A stretch of 39,669 nucleotides of DNA from Bacteroides sp. (GTDB lineage Bacteria; Bacteroidota; Bacteroidia; Bacteroidales; Muribaculaceae). Position 1 is the stretch's first letter, and each line of letters starts with the position of its first letter. The stretch spans positions 6,311-45,979 of the forward strand of contig JAAVEM010000018.1 in assembly GCA_014801235.1 (NCBI GenBank). The letters are read 5' to 3'. Of the stretch, positions 16,062 to 25,333 are shown one piece after another. The translations under genes were made by a program, and so were the position numbers. The notes under the pieces are model-generated. The model made no database searches, was not told where the DNA came from, and was given only the letters and a program-made list of their open reading frames with translations.

Positions 16062-16250
16062 GCCCGCTCCCGCAGCCGCCCATGACGCAGTCCCGCCCGG
16101 CTCCGTCACCGTCATCATCCCCGCCCCGAGGCTGCGGCGACAAGCCTTCAGCTGCTAAGCGGCAGCTGCCCCCGCAAAGAGCGGCGGCGAGAACCACGCC
16201 CGACAGGACACAGGCTCGCCACGCCAAAACGGCAGCAAAAGCGCCTTGAC
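16062..16250. other. GC-rich gene-less stretch after the hairpin array
   Basis: Strikingly GC-rich against the AT-rich pseudogene before it, with a CAGCTGC/GCAGCTG inverted repeat (16160-16179 region). A minus-strand frame beginning at 16227 starts with a signal-peptide-like stretch (MAWRACVLSGVVLAAALCGG) but runs into the hairpin repeat, so it is at best a broken gene. I see no recognisable protein. The remaining bases to 16299 hold nothing I can name. Confidence 0.4.
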
Positions 16251-16299
16251 TTACTTAATCACTATTTTTTTGACGGCTCGCATGGGAGCCACATGAAGA

Positions 16300-17784
16300 T
16301 CATTCTTCCTCCTGGATGATAAGGAGGGTGTCGCCACATTTAAGTTTCACCGAGCCGTTGGGCACTATGTAGCGAGATCCGCGCTTAATCATCATGACGA
16401 GCGAGCCCGCGGGAAGATGCATGTCGCGCAACGTGTTCCCTGCCGCAAGCTTATCAGCAGTAAGATTAACGGAGTAGAGCGTGGACTGGAGCTCATCGGG
16501 CAGCTCGATGCCGAAATCGTCATCTTCTTCCGAATCATCGTCCACAAGTTTCAACTTGCGCGCCGACGATATGACCGTAGTTCCCTGAATAAGCAACGAG
16601 AGCAGGGTCACGAAAAACACGATATTGAATATCTGCCCCGCGCCTTCCACATCGGCTACAACCGGATAGGTCGCAAAGATGATGGGCACAGCGCCGCGCA
16701 ATCCCACCCAAGAGATAAACGCCTTGGAACGAAGAGAAATTTTGTGAAGCGGGGCAAGCGAAAGCATCACGCTCAACGGACGTCCCACGAGAATCATAAA
16801 CACTCCAATAAGAAGCGAAACGGCGGCAACATCAAGCATCTCATGAGGATTGACGAGCAACCCCAACATGAGAAACACCACTATCTGGGCAAGCCATGTC
16901 ATTCCGCCTATGAACTTGGTGATGCTCTTATGCGACTGCAAACCTGCGTTTCCAATCACGATTCCGCTGATATAAACGGCGAGATAGCCGTTGCCCGACA
17001 AATCGGTAGTGATAGCGAACGTGAAGAACACACATCCGATAATCAGAATTGAAATCATCGACACGGCTTGCGACGGATCCTCCTGCGTAGTGGATTTTCT
17101 TCCAAACCGCCGATACATGCTTATCAGCCACAACGTGAACTTGCCCATGATAAAACCGCCGGCTATACCAACTCCAAACTGCAGCACAAGCTCCAACGCG
17201 ATATCCCCCGCCGAAAGACTTCCGTTCACAGTCAGAGCCTGAATCAATATTATCGTGAGCATATAAGCCATCGGGTCATTCGAGCCGCTCTCAAGTTCAA
17301 GCATGGGGCGGAGATTATTCTTAAGACCCACTTTCTGACTGCCGAGAATACCGAACACCGACGCTGAATCGGTCGACGACATAGTGGCGGCAAGCAGCAA
17401 CGACGGCAAAAAGGCGAAATGAATATTGGTCCACGACATCCCCGACAGCCACCAGATGAACAATCCTGTGAGGAGCGCCGTCAGAAGCACCCCCACGGTG
17501 GAGAGTATCAATCCCGGCAATATCACAGGCTTTATCGAGGAAATCTTAGTGTCAAGACCTCCTGAAAAAAGAATGATACACAAGGCGATCATGCCTATGA
17601 ACTGAGCCGTACCCATGTCGCTGAACTGGATGCCGAGTCCGTCAGAGCCGAAACCCATTCCGACAAGGAGGAAAATAAGCAACAACGGCAATCCGAAACG
17701 ATAGCTCGACTTGCCGATAAGAACTCCCGCTATAAGGAGCGTAGATCCGATAAGGATTATGTTCTCAGAAGTGATGAATTCCAT
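16300..17784 (-). CDS. CPA1-family K+ or Na+/proton antiporter with C-terminal TrkA-C domain
   Basis: Inner-membrane monovalent cation/proton antiporter of the NhaP2/CvrA type, 494 aa, close to the usual length. About 12-13 hydrophobic helices span residues 5-410. The ion-binding helices are visible: SSTDSASVFGIL with Asp139, and LESGSNDPMAY with Asn169-Asp170. A RCK C-terminal (TrkA-C) regulatory domain covers about 432-494 (LAAGNTLRDMHLPAGSLVMM...GDTLLIIQEEE). It starts 17 bases after waaA and is probably the last gene of the gltX-waaA run. Family is firm; whether K+ or Na+ is exchanged cannot be read from the sequence. Confidence 0.9.
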   Translation of the reverse strand: MEFITSENIILIGSTLLIAGVLIGKSSYRFGLPLLLIFLLVGMGFGSDGLGIQFSDMGTAQFIGMIALCIILFSGGLDTKISSIKPVILPGLILSTVGVLLTALLTGLFIWWLSGMSWTNIHFAFLPSLLLAATMSSTDSASVFGILGSQKVGLKNNLRPMLELESGSNDPMAYMLTIILIQALTVNGSLSAGDIALELVLQFGVGIAGGFIMGKFTLWLISMYRRFGRKSTTQEDPSQAVSMISILIIGCVFFTFAITTDLSGNGYLAVYISGIVIGNAGLQSHKSITKFIGGMTWLAQIVVFLMLGLLVNPHEMLDVAAVSLLIGVFMILVGRPLSVMLSLAPLHKISLRSKAFISWVGLRGAVPIIFATYPVVADVEGAGQIFNIVFFVTLLSLLIQGTTVISSARKLKLVDDDSEEDDDFGIELPDELQSTLYSVNLTADKLAAGNTLRDMHLPAGSLVMMIKRGSRYIVPNGSVKLKCGDTLLIIQEEE

Positions 17785-17801
17785 ACGCTATAAGAAACAC
17801 A

Positions 17802-19034
17802 TCATTTGCCGAAAAGGTTGGCATAAATCACGTCAGTCGCGCCGATATTTGATTTAATGTATTTCCCTGCGGCAGCCCCTGCATCAGCAAGAGCCTTTTC
17901 ATTCGTAACGAAACGGTCCATTATCTCATTGAAGCGAGCATTGTCGCTGAACGAAACTCCGCCACCGTTCGCAATAAGATCCGATGCTTCCTTGAACTTC
18001 TTGTGGTTCGGTCCGAATATCACCGGAATGCCGTAGACCGCCGCCTCATTCAGATTATGGATGCCTACGCCGAAGCCTCCACCTATGTAAGCGATGTCGC
18101 CATAAGTGTATGCGCTCGACAGCTTCCCGAAGCAGTCGATGATAATACAATCGGCTTTAGCCGCCTCCTCAGGTGTTGTCTGAGACATTCTGACATACGG
18201 ACGCTTAAGCTGATCGGTAATATCTTTAATGCGGTTCTCATCCACCTCATGAGGGGCTATGACAAGTTTCAGTCCGGGATGAGCGTTGAAATAAGGTATT
18301 ATGTGGGCTTCGTCAGGCTGCCACGTGCTTCCGGCAACCAGCGTCAGCTTGTTCTTATCCACGAAGCTCTCTATCTCCGGAATTTTAACGCATGACGCCA
18401 TTATGTCGGTGACACGGTCAAAACGAGTGTCGCCGGCAACTGTAACATTATCGATTCCGATACCCGCAAGGAGCTGCTTCGAGCGCTCGTCCTGAACATA
18501 TATCCGGGTATAGCACTTGAGCATCTTGCGGAAAGTGCCGCCCCAAGGTTTAAAAAACACCTGCGACGGACGGAAAATTGCCGATATTATATAGGTGGGT
18601 ATTCCACGGCGTTTAAGCTCGCTCAGATAATTACCCCAAAATTCATACTTGACAAAAATCGCCATGCGCGGATTCACGATGTCAAGAAACTCCTTGACAC
18701 GGCTTTTCAAGTCGAAAGGCAGATAGCTCACCACATCGACCTGCGGGAAGTTTTTACGCACCTCGTAGCCCGATGGCGAAAAAAACGTGAGAAGTATCTT
18801 CGTGTCGGGACTCTCGCGGCGTATCCTTTCAATCAAAGGTCTACCCTGCTCAAACTCGCCCAACGACGCGGCATGAATCCACACATAACGCTCACCCGGC
18901 TTAATATTGGCTCGCAGATGAGACAACGCCTCCTTCTCCCCCGCTGCAAGCTTCTTCAGTTTAGGATTGCGGCAGGCTCCTATATTAATGCCCGCGCCCA
19001 TCAGGCGAATGGCAAGATTATATAAAGGATTCAT
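17802..19034 (-). CDS. waaA: 3-deoxy-D-manno-octulosonic acid (Kdo) transferase
   Basis: Transfers Kdo from CMP-Kdo to lipid A precursor in the cytoplasmic leaflet of the inner membrane. At 410 aa it has the normal length. It has a short N-terminal membrane-associating segment, the catalytic base in the AASLGE motif (Glu60), the N-domain strand ILLTFFSPSGYEVRKNF near 80-96, and a GT-B C-domain with GGGFGVGIHNLNEAAVYGIP and FGPNHKKFKEA. It begins 5 bases after gltX, so the two are almost certainly co-transcribed. Confidence 0.95.
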   Translation of the reverse strand: MNPLYNLAIRLMGAGINIGACRNPKLKKLAAGEKEALSHLRANIKPGERYVWIHAASLGEFEQGRPLIERIRRESPDTKILLTFFSPSGYEVRKNFPQVDVVSYLPFDLKSRVKEFLDIVNPRMAIFVKYEFWGNYLSELKRRGIPTYIISAIFRPSQVFFKPWGGTFRKMLKCYTRIYVQDERSKQLLAGIGIDNVTVAGDTRFDRVTDIMASCVKIPEIESFVDKNKLTLVAGSTWQPDEAHIIPYFNAHPGLKLVIAPHEVDENRIKDITDQLKRPYVRMSQTTPEEAAKADCIIIDCFGKLSSAYTYGDIAYIGGGFGVGIHNLNEAAVYGIPVIFGPNHKKFKEASDLIANGGGVSFSDNARFNEIMDRFVTNEKALADAGAAAGKYIKSNIGATDVIYANLFGK

Positions 19035-19039
19035 TTCAA

Positions 19040-20563
19040 TCAGATTGCGATTTCCTTTATTGCGCGCTGGATGCGCTTAACTGTCTCCTCCTTTCCGAGC
19101 AATTCCGTAATATCAAACATGTGGGGTCCTTTGCACTCGCCCACCACTGCAAGACGGAACGCATTCATAACGTTGCCGAGATGATAGCCCTTGTCGGCAA
19201 TCCAGCCCAGAACAACCGGCTCGGCAGCGGCTGAACTGAAATCATCCATGCCGTTCAGCACCTCGATAAGCTCGGTCATGATGCGGGGAGTATCCTCCGA
19301 CCAACGCTTTTTAATATCCTTGGGATTATATTCGTCAGGAGCGACGAAGAAGAATTTCGCATGATCCCACAAATCTTTCACAAAATAGATTCGGCCCTTA
19401 ACCAGCCCTACGACTTTGGCAAGGAACTCATCGGAATACCCGTCGACATCCACGCCATGAGCGGCAAGAACCGGTTTGAAAAGCACTGCGAGTTCAGCAT
19501 CGGGCATCTTCTGCAGATACTCATGATTGAACCAACGCCCCTTCTCATAGTCAAATTTTGCGCCTGAACGAGAGCAGTGAGCGAAATCAAATTTAGATAT
19601 GAGCTCATCCATCGACATTATCTCGGTGTCATCGCCGGGGTTCCAGCCAAGCAAGGCAAGGAAATTGACAACCGCCTCGGGAAGATAGCCCGATTCACGG
19701 TAGCCCGATGAAATTTCGCCCCCTTCAGGATGCCACTCAAGCGGAAACACGGGGAAACCGAGACGGTCGCCGTCGCGCTTGCTGAGCTTACCCTTTCCGT
19801 CGGGTTTGAGCAGCAAAGGCAAGTGAACGAACTGAGGCGCAGTGTCGCTCCATCCGAAAGCGTCATATAGCAACACGTGCAACGGAGCCGAAGGCAACCA
19901 CTCCTCGCCTCTGATCACATGGCTGACCTCCATAAGATGGTCATCGACGATATTGGCAAGGTGATAGGTGGGAAGATCGTCGGCGCTCTTGTAAAGCACT
20001 TTGTCATCAAGCACCGACGAGTTTATAGTGACTTTGCCGCGAAGCAAATCATCTACCTCGACATCCACGCCCGGCTCAATCTTAAATCTCACCACATACT
20101 GGTGTCCGTCGGCAATCAGCTTGTCAACCTCCTCCTTCGGAAGGGTCAGCGAATTGCGCATAGACATGCGGGTCGACGCGTCATATTGGAAATTAGGCAC
20201 CTCGGCACGCTTCGCTTCAAGCTCGGCGGGAGTGTCAAATGCGATATAAGCCTTTCCATTGTCAAGCAACATCTTCACATATTGGCGATAGATGTCGCGG
20301 CGCTGGCTCTGCTTGTAAGGACCGTAATTGCCACCCTCTTTCACGCCTTCGTCAATAGTGATGCCAAGCCATGCAAGAGAATCGTTTATATATTCCTCGG
20401 CTCCCGGAACAAAACGGTTGGAATCAGTGTCCTCGATACGAAGAATCATGTCGCCGCCATTTTTGCGGGCGAAAAGATAGTTATATAGGGCTGTGCGCAC
20501 ACCGCCGATATGGAGAGGTCCGGTAGGTGACGGAGCAAATCTTACTCTTACTTTACGGTTCAT
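19040..20563 (-). CDS. gltX: Glutamyl-tRNA synthetase
   Basis: Class I aminoacyl-tRNA synthetase of 507 aa charging tRNA-Glu in the cytoplasm. The HIGH signature is HIGG (18-21) in [14 protein letters not shown], and the KMSKS signature is KLSKRDG near 265-271. LRIEDTD at about 41-47 is the standard glutamate-binding strand. The alpha-helical anticodon-binding domain fills the C-terminus ([14 protein letters not shown]...). The single-copy style and length are those of bacterial GltX. Confidence 0.97.
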   Translation of the reverse strand: MNRKVRVRFAPSPTGPLHIGGVRTALYNYLFARKNGGDMILRIEDTDSNRFVPGAEEYINDSLAWLGITIDEGVKEGGNYGPYKQSQRRDIYRQYVKMLLDNGKAYIAFDTPAELEAKRAEVPNFQYDASTRMSMRNSLTLPKEEVDKLIADGHQYVVRFKIEPGVDVEVDDLLRGKVTINSSVLDDKVLYKSADDLPTYHLANIVDDHLMEVSHVIRGEEWLPSAPLHVLLYDAFGWSDTAPQFVHLPLLLKPDGKGKLSKRDGDRLGFPVFPLEWHPEGGEISSGYRESGYLPEAVVNFLALLGWNPGDDTEIMSMDELISKFDFAHCSRSGAKFDYEKGRWFNHEYLQKMPDAELAVLFKPVLAAHGVDVDGYSDEFLAKVVGLVKGRIYFVKDLWDHAKFFFVAPDEYNPKDIKKRWSEDTPRIMTELIEVLNGMDDFSSAAAEPVVLGWIADKGYHLGNVMNAFRLAVVGECKGPHMFDITELLGKEETVKRIQRAIKEIAI

Positions 20564-20591
20564 ACTTCTATGTTGATGAAATTTATTTTTG

Positions 20592-20599
20592 CAAAATTA
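20592..20599 (-). promoter_or_regulatory. -7 element for gltX
   Basis: TAATTTTG on the minus strand about 30 bases before the gltX ATG fits TAnnTTTG. No good TTG is found at the right spacing. Confidence 0.45.
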
Positions 20600-20668
20600 A
20601 CAATAATTTATGACAGATAGCCATAAGTCAATGATAATTTCGTGCAACAAATTTCTATTTCAGGAAAT

Positions 20669-21457
20669 TTATCTCGGAGTTGCTCCGGTGTAATAAGCGC
20701 GCACCTTGCCAAGCGGAAGCGCTCCCTCAAGCTTGACGGGAATGCGGCTCTCGTCGACAGTGATCCAAGTGTCCATTGCGTCTGACGAAACCGTCCCCTT
20801 CATCGTGAACGAGAACACAAGGTGATAAGTGGTCCACGTCTTGTTGTTGAATGTGATTGTCTCAATTCCTTTATAGGAAACCGACAGCTTCTCAGCGTTC
20901 TTTCCCGAAAGTATCGCCACGTTCACGGTCGATCCGGGACTCTTGGTTGAGAAATCCATTGAACGCAGATAATAGAACACCGAAAGCATGTCAAGCGCCG
21001 GGCTCTTCGCATGAAGCACCGTGTCGGTCTTGCTCACAGGACCGCCGTTCTTTGAACGCAAACGCGTCGCATAGCCGGTGACGTTGCCATCGGAAATCGT
21101 GAACTTCACCACATCATTGCCATATCTTGAACCCTCATGAGTTATTTTCTGGTACTCGACGGGAAGACATGACGGACGCAGCATGGTAGAGATAAGAGTG
21201 TCGCGCACCATCAGGATTTTGTCAGCCCACGGCAATGTCGATGCCGCAAGCTTAGCCTGATAATACGGTCCGTCATTCCTAAGCGAAAGAACCGCCGTGG
21301 CGGCATCCTTATTGATAAGTCCCCACTTATAAGTCACAACATAATGCAAGTCTTCATCAAGAAGATCAATAGCCGACGAGGGCAACGAAAACGCAAGCAT
21401 GGCGCACAAAACCGAGATACGCGTCAATACGGTTTTAAAGTATTTACTGGTATACAT
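20669..21457 (-). CDS. DUF3108 exported protein
   Basis: Exported protein of 262 aa with a signal peptide (1-29, ...AFSLPSSAI). The DUF3108 beta-rich fold is recognised from VVTYKWGLINKDAATAVLS, PSCLPVEYQKITHEG, DMLSVFYYLRSMDF and the end MDTWITVDESRIPVKLEGA. The fold resembles LolA/LolB-like lipid-binding barrels, and proteins of this kind are thought to act in the periplasm. The biochemical role is unknown. It lies between tdk and gltX with gaps of about 100 bases on each side, so co-transcription is possible but not forced. Confidence 0.85.
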   Translation of the reverse strand: MYTSKYFKTVLTRISVLCAMLAFSLPSSAIDLLDEDLHYVVTYKWGLINKDAATAVLSLRNDGPYYQAKLAASTLPWADKILMVRDTLISTMLRPSCLPVEYQKITHEGSRYGNDVVKFTISDGNVTGYATRLRSKNGGPVSKTDTVLHAKSPALDMLSVFYYLRSMDFSTKSPGSTVNVAILSGKNAEKLSVSYKGIETITFNNKTWTTYHLVFSFTMKGTVSSDAMDTWITVDESRIPVKLEGALPLGKVRAYYTGATPR

Positions 21458-21558
21458 CTGAAAATATATTAATTTCTTTAAATATATCTATATCATAGAT
21501 AATACAATCCAAACCGTCACAAAGTTCGACAGCCGTCCTGAAAAACGGCACGTCCAGA

Positions 21559-22188
21559 TCACTCGCTGAACGGCAACGAATGGCGTATCGATTGCTCTAT
21601 GCGCTTGTTGCGCCAGCATTTGCGGCACACTGCGATATACCGGTCATCACCGCCTATTTCAAGCTGGTCGCCCTCGGTCACGAAATCGCCGTCAGCGTCT
21701 ATGCGGGCATTGACAATCGTCTTGCGTCCGCAGGTACAGGTGCTCTTTATCTCGTCGATAGTGTCGGCGATTTCAAACAAGCGCCTCGATCCCTCGAAAA
21801 GATGAGTCTGGAAATCAGTTCTCAATCCATAGCATATCACATTGCTCCCATAGTCATCAACGATGCGCGCAAGCTGATCGACCTGTTCCGAGCTGAGAAA
21901 CTGAGCCTCGTCAATCAAAAACCAGTCGATCACGGTCATCGTCTGTTCAAACATGTCCTGGGCAAGCTGATACAAATCGGTGTCGGGATATATCCACGAG
22001 CATGTGCGCTGAATCCCAATGCGCGACCTGATCACATTCTCTTTCTCCCGTGTATCAACTACCGGCTTCAAACATGCGTAGGTCATTCCGCGCTCTTCAA
22101 AGTTATATGCGGTGGTCAGCAGCAGGGCTGTCTTTGCCGAGCCCATGGTGCCATATCGGAAATATAGCTTCCCTTTTCGGTTCATCAC
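21559..22188 (-). CDS. tdk: Thymidine kinase (type II)
   Basis: Cytoplasmic ATP-dependent kinase of the thymidine salvage pathway, 209 aa. The P-loop is GTMGSAKT (13-20), the general base is Glu94 in LIDEAQFL, and a lasso zinc site is given by Cys151, Cys153, Cys188 and Cys191 (CTCG...CRKC). Length and layout match bacterial tetrameric TK. A second ATG directly follows the first, so the start is uncertain by one codon. Confidence 0.95.
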   Translation of the reverse strand: MMNRKGKLYFRYGTMGSAKTALLLTTAYNFEERGMTYACLKPVVDTREKENVIRSRIGIQRTCSWIYPDTDLYQLAQDMFEQTMTVIDWFLIDEAQFLSSEQVDQLARIVDDYGSNVICYGLRTDFQTHLFEGSRRLFEIADTIDEIKSTCTCGRKTIVNARIDADGDFVTEGDQLEIGGDDRYIAVCRKCWRNKRIEQSIRHSLPFSE

Positions 22189-22213
22189 TGTGTCGTTATA
22201 AAAATTACCGGGG

Positions 22214-22243
22214 TAAAGTTATAGATAAATCCGCTAACCGCAA
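22214..22243 (-). promoter_or_regulatory. Promoter of tdk
   Basis: TTG (22241-22243) and TAACTTTA (22214-22221) on the minus strand are separated by 19 bases; one mismatch to TAnnTTTG. The leader would be about 20 bases. Confidence 0.55.
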
Positions 22244-22281
22244 TAAGAAAAACCGACTTTAACCACCTCGGCGCAAAAACA

Positions 22282-22317
22282 AAATGAGACGTCCCCGTTT
22301 TCAGGAACGTCTCATTT
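22282..22317 (-). terminator. Terminator after rpmA
   Basis: A stem of about 13 pairs (AAATGAGACGT with ACGTCTCATTT plus CC/GG beyond one mismatch) ends the rplU-rpmA mRNA; on the minus strand it is followed by TTTTGTTTTTG. Confidence 0.75.
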
Positions 22318-22337
22318 CAGGTTTTCTTTTAAGCGTG

Positions 22338-22601
22338 TTAAGCTTTAGCCTCGACAGCCACGTTGATGAAGCGGCGTCCGTTTTTGCCTTCAGTGAACAC
22401 AACAACACCGTCAACAAGAGCGTAAAGAGTGTGATCTTTACCCATACCTACGTTTTCACCCGGATGGTGAACGGTACCGCGCTGACGCTTGATGATGTTG
22501 CCTGCTTTAGCATGCTGACCACCGAAAATCTTAACACCAAGTCGTTTGCTTTCTGATTCACGACCGTTCTTAGAACTACCTACACCTTTCTTATGTGCCA
22601 T
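22338..22601 (-). CDS. rpmA: 50S ribosomal protein L27
   Basis: Basic 87-aa ribosomal protein near the peptidyl-transferase centre. The N-terminus [20 protein letters not shown] is the canonical flexible tail reaching the P-site, without the cleaved extension known from Firmicutes. IIKRQRGT and [14 protein letters not shown] are standard. It follows rplU by 22 bases, the usual L21-L27 pair. Confidence 0.98.
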   Translation of the reverse strand: MAHKKGVGSSKNGRESESKRLGVKIFGGQHAKAGNIIKRQRGTVHHPGENVGMGKDHTLYALVDGVVVFTEGKNGRRFINVAVEAKA

Positions 22602-22623
22602 GTTTGTTTAAGATTTTAATGGG

Positions 22624-22944
22624 TTAAGCTACTAATTCTTTAATCACTACTTTGGTGAAGCACTGGCGATGGCCGTTTTTGCGGCGATAGCCTTTACGTC
22701 TTTTCTTCTTGAAGACGATTACTTTGTCACCTTTTACGAGCGGGGTTGCCACTTCGCAAACTACTTTCGCACCTTCTACGGTAGGCGCGCCAACCTTTAC
22801 GTTGCCGTCGGCATCGACCAAAAGAACACGGTCAAATTCAACTGTTTCGCCCTCTTTTTTGTCATCACCGAGGTAGTGAACATACAAGAACTTTCCGGCT
22901 TCTGCCTTGAATTGCTGTCCTTGAATTTCTACAATAGCGTACAT
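22624..22944 (-). CDS. rplU: 50S ribosomal protein L21
   Basis: Ribosomal protein of 106 aa binding 23S r[23 protein letters not shown], the [20 protein letters not shown] strand pair, and the basic C-terminal [16 protein letters not shown] loop are canonical for L21. First gene of the rplU-rpmA operon. Confidence 0.98.
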   Translation of the reverse strand: MYAIVEIQGQQFKAEAGKFLYVHYLGDDKKEGETVEFDRVLLVDADGNVKVGAPTVEGAKVVCEVATPLVKGDKVIVFKKKRRKGYRRKNGHRQCFTKVVIKELVA

Positions 22945-23030
22945 CTGTTAAATAAAATATTACAGGTTAACTCCGTCAGGCGAGCATCCTTGTGGCGCTT
23001 CTTTACGAGCCCGTGCGGAAAAATTGCCCA

Positions 23031-23061
23031 CAAAGTTACGACTTTCTTCCTGATTTACAAA
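23031..23061 (-). promoter_or_regulatory. Promoter of rplU-rpmA
   Basis: TTTG (23058-23061), 19 bases, TAACTTTG (23031-23038) on the minus strand is a full consensus match. It leaves a leader of about 80 bases before rplU, long enough for a control structure. Confidence 0.7.
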
Positions 23062-23145
23062 ATTATTCCTCAATCTTTTTCACAAACATGCGAAACGAAA
23101 GCATCCGGCAGTTAACATTTTGACCACAATAGCATCGGATATTAG

Positions 23146-23176
23146 TTTCGCCATCGAAGAAAAGGCGCTATATTTG
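23146..23176 (+). promoter_or_regulatory. Promoter of purN
   Basis: TATATTTG (23169-23176) is a perfect -7 element; TTTCG 19 bases upstream is a weak -33. The start would be near 23182, giving a leader of about 60 bases to the ATG at 23245. Confidence 0.55.
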
Positions 23177-23244
23177 CGCCTGGACAAAGCCGCAACGGCG
23201 GAAAACCCATCCCACTCACCTCTGTGAGACATGCAAAATTGATT

Positions 23245-23820
23245 ATGAAAAGAATCGCAATATTTGCCTCGGGCAACGGCTCAAACGCCGAGAATATAAT
23301 AACGCACTTCCGCAAGAACAATCGTGACGCCGAGGTGGCGCTTGTGGTGTGCAACAAACCCGAAGCCGGGGTTATTGAGCGAGCCGGAAGACTTGGAACC
23401 GACACGATCGTGATGACACGCGCCGACATCAACGATCCTGTAAAGATGCTCGCAGTCATGGATGAATACAAAATCGACCTGATAGCTCTTGCCGGATTCC
23501 TGCTCATGGTGCCTGCGTTCCTCATCGAGCGCTATAAGGGGAAAATCCTGAACATCCATCCGTCACTCCTGCCGAAATATGGAGGCAAAGGAATGTATGG
23601 CAAGCACATCCATGAAGCCGTAGTGGCCGCAAAGGAAAAAGAGACCGGAATCACGATTCATCTCGTGAGCGAGGAGTGTGACGGCGGTGACATAATTTTC
23701 CAAACATCGGTGCCGGTTGAACCCAACGACACCGCCGCCGATGTCGAAGCGAAAATCCATGCGCTTGAAAAAGAGCACTACCCGCGAATCATCGGCGAAA
23801 TAATATCGGTCACAAAATGA
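23245..23820 (+). CDS. purN: Phosphoribosylglycinamide formyltransferase
   Basis: Adds a formyl group from 10-formyl-THF to GAR in de novo purine synthesis; 191 aa, the usual length. The Rossmann-like start MKRIAIFASGNGSNAENII includes the phosphate loop GNGSN, the catalytic region is ILNIHPSLLPKYGG, and SEECDGGDIIFQ holds the catalytic Asp. I start at the ATG before KRIAIFASG; an in-frame GTG 21 bases earlier would add a non-conserved tail. Confidence 0.95.
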   Translation: MKRIAIFASGNGSNAENIITHFRKNNRDAEVALVVCNKPEAGVIERAGRLGTDTIVMTRADINDPVKMLAVMDEYKIDLIALAGFLLMVPAFLIERYKGKILNIHPSLLPKYGGKGMYGKHIHEAVVAAKEKETGITIHLVSEECDGGDIIFQTSVPVEPNDTAADVEAKIHALEKEHYPRIIGEIISVTK

Positions 23821-23832
23821 CAAAAAAGAAAA

Positions 23833-23869
23833 TCGGGCACACCGCAAAACAGCATGCCCGACTTTTTTT
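23833..23869. terminator. Bidirectional terminator between purN and the SPFH gene
   Basis: TCGGGCA and TGCCCGA pair around a 15-base loop. On the plus strand it is followed by CTTTTTTT, and on the minus strand by TTTTCTTTTTTG, so one hairpin can stop both converging transcripts. Confidence 0.8.
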
Positions 23870-23882
23870 CAGTCCGCTCCTA

Positions 23883-24866
23883 TCAGTTGCCCTTGGCAAA
23901 CATTTCTTTTATAGAGCCTATCGAGCTTAAGACGCCTGATGCCTCATAGGGGATGTAGACAGTCTTGTTGTTCTGTCCCGAAGTCATGTCGCGCAGAGTC
24001 TCGATATATTTCAACGCAAGCATATAAGTGGCGGGATCAGTATTCGAAGCCTTGATAGCCTCAGCCACACGGGTTATAGCTTCAGCCTCAGCCTGAGCGG
24101 TAAGCACCTTTGCGCGCGCCTCCCCCTCGGCTCTAAGAATTTCCGCTTCCTTTATAGCCGTAGCCTGGTTTATCTGAGACTGCTTGTCACCTTCCGACAA
24201 AAGGATGACCGATGTCTTTTGACCTTCGGCATTCAGAATCTCGGCACGGCGGTTACGCTCAGCCTGCATCTGCTTTTCCATCGCCTCTCTCACGCTCTTG
24301 GGAGGAGTGATGTCCTGGAGTTCCACACGGTTCACTTTCACACCCCACTTGTTGGTAACCTCGTCGAGAATAGCCTGCAAGCGCGAATTTATTGTGTCGC
24401 GCGAAGTAAGGGTCTGGTCAAGCTCCAATTCGCCGATAACATTTCTCAACGAAGTCTGGGTCAATTTTTCCAATGCATTAGGCAAATTGTCGATTTCATA
24501 AACCGCTTTCTTGGCATCCACAATCTGGAAATAGAGCAACGCGTTGATTTCAGTGGTTACGTTATCCTTCGTAATTACCTGCTGAGAGGGAAAATCATAA
24601 ACCTGTTCCCTGAGGTCGATGGTGGTCGACGAGGTGATTCTAACAATCTGACGCCCGTTGACAGTCGATTCCACCCGGCGTGTGTAAACGACTTTAGGCT
24701 TGTCGATAAAAGGCCAGATTATATTAAGACCGGGCGACAGCACACTGTGGAAGCGTCCAAGACGTTCCACCACTCTTGTTTCGGACTGGGGAACGATTTT
24801 CACTCCCGCCGACACGACTATAATAACTGCGAGCACAAGCACTCCAAGAAGAATATAAGTTTCCAT
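23883..24866 (-). CDS. SPFH/band-7 (stomatin/QmcA-like) membrane protein
   Basis: Membrane-scaffold protein of 327 aa. One N-terminal transmembrane helix (4-22) is followed by the SPFH domain at about 25-190 (VPQSETRVVERLGRFHSVLSPGL; DNVTTEINALLYFQI), then a long Ala/Glu-rich coiled coil (EAEILRAEGEARAKVLTAQAEA) and a hydrophobic tail. Such proteins oligomerise into rings in membrane microdomains and pair with NfeD proteins; the nfeD-type gene directly upstream (9-base gap) confirms the pairing. The gene ends at a strong bidirectional terminator. Confidence 0.92.
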   Translation of the reverse strand: METYILLGVLVLAVIIVVSAGVKIVPQSETRVVERLGRFHSVLSPGLNIIWPFIDKPKVVYTRRVESTVNGRQIVRITSSTTIDLREQVYDFPSQQVITKDNVTTEINALLYFQIVDAKKAVYEIDNLPNALEKLTQTSLRNVIGELELDQTLTSRDTINSRLQAILDEVTNKWGVKVNRVELQDITPPKSVREAMEKQMQAERNRRAEILNAEGQKTSVILLSEGDKQSQINQATAIKEAEILRAEGEARAKVLTAQAEAEAITRVAEAIKASNTDPATYMLALKYIETLRDMTSGQNNKTVYIPYEASGVLSSIGSIKEMFAKGN

Positions 24867-24875
24867 TTCGAAAAA

Positions 24876-25313
24876 TTAAATTGGTTTTACAATGAGAATT
24901 ATACTGTCATATCCGGTCACCTTCACCGTGGTGCCATATTCGATAGCCTCCCCGTGGCTGCTGCGCGCTTGCCAGCTGTCGCCGTCGATGCGCACACGCC
25001 CGAGCCCGTTTTGAGGAATAGATTTCTCCACCTGAATCTCACGCCCTATCAAGGCATCCATGTTGCTGTTATAAGCCTCACGATGAGGGCGGGATTTGCG
25101 CAGACGGTTCACAAACGGAGCTATAAATATAAAAGCAAGAATAACACCGATCACGACTCCGGCAAGTTGCCATTGAAGAGAACACCCGGCGATGTCAAGC
25201 ACAGCGGCGACAAGGCATCCTACTCCCACGCAAAAAGTGGCTATCCAACCGGTGAGCAGTTCGAGCACCAATAAAAGGGCGGCGGCAATAAGCCACATAA
25301 TCCATATAGCCAT
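24876..25313 (-). CDS. NfeD-family membrane protein
   Basis: Short NfeD of 145 aa without the protease domain. It has two to three transmembrane helices (about 5-50: WLIAAALLLVLELLTGWI, CLVAAVLDIAG) and a C-terminal OB-fold at about 85-145 (ALIGREIQVEKSIPQNGLGRV). It is a partner of SPFH scaffold proteins, as with the gene 9 bases downstream. It begins 20 bases after aguB, so it may be co-transcribed with the agmatine genes. Confidence 0.9.
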   Translation of the reverse strand: MAIWIMWLIAAALLLVLELLTGWIATFCVGVGCLVAAVLDIAGCSLQWQLAGVVIGVILAFIFIAPFVNRLRKSRPHREAYNSNMDALIGREIQVEKSIPQNGLGRVRIDGDSWQARSSHGEAIEYGTTVKVTGYDSIILIVKPI

Positions 25314-25333
25314 ATTTCAAACAAGAATTAAAG

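Noticed and set aside
16000-16227. Minus-strand frame with a signal-peptide-like start
   Set aside because: It runs into the hairpin repeat within about 55 codons and has Gly/Asp-rich low-complexity sequence; not enough to call a gene.
16269-16290. GGCTC/GAGCC stem after the antiporter gene as a terminator
   Set aside because: On the minus strand it is followed by an A-run and not a U-run, and the stem is only five pairs.
13650-16299. Prophage attachment sites (attL/attR) at a tRNA
   Set aside because: No tRNA gene or integrase is present near the remnant, and the flanking repeat is a structured array, not a short att core.
24219-25274. A plus-strand frame open for 351 codons opposite the SPFH and NfeD genes
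   Set aside because: It crosses two clear minus-strand genes, has His/Arg-rich low-quality sequence, no recognisable domain and no promoter; it is a shadow of the real genes.
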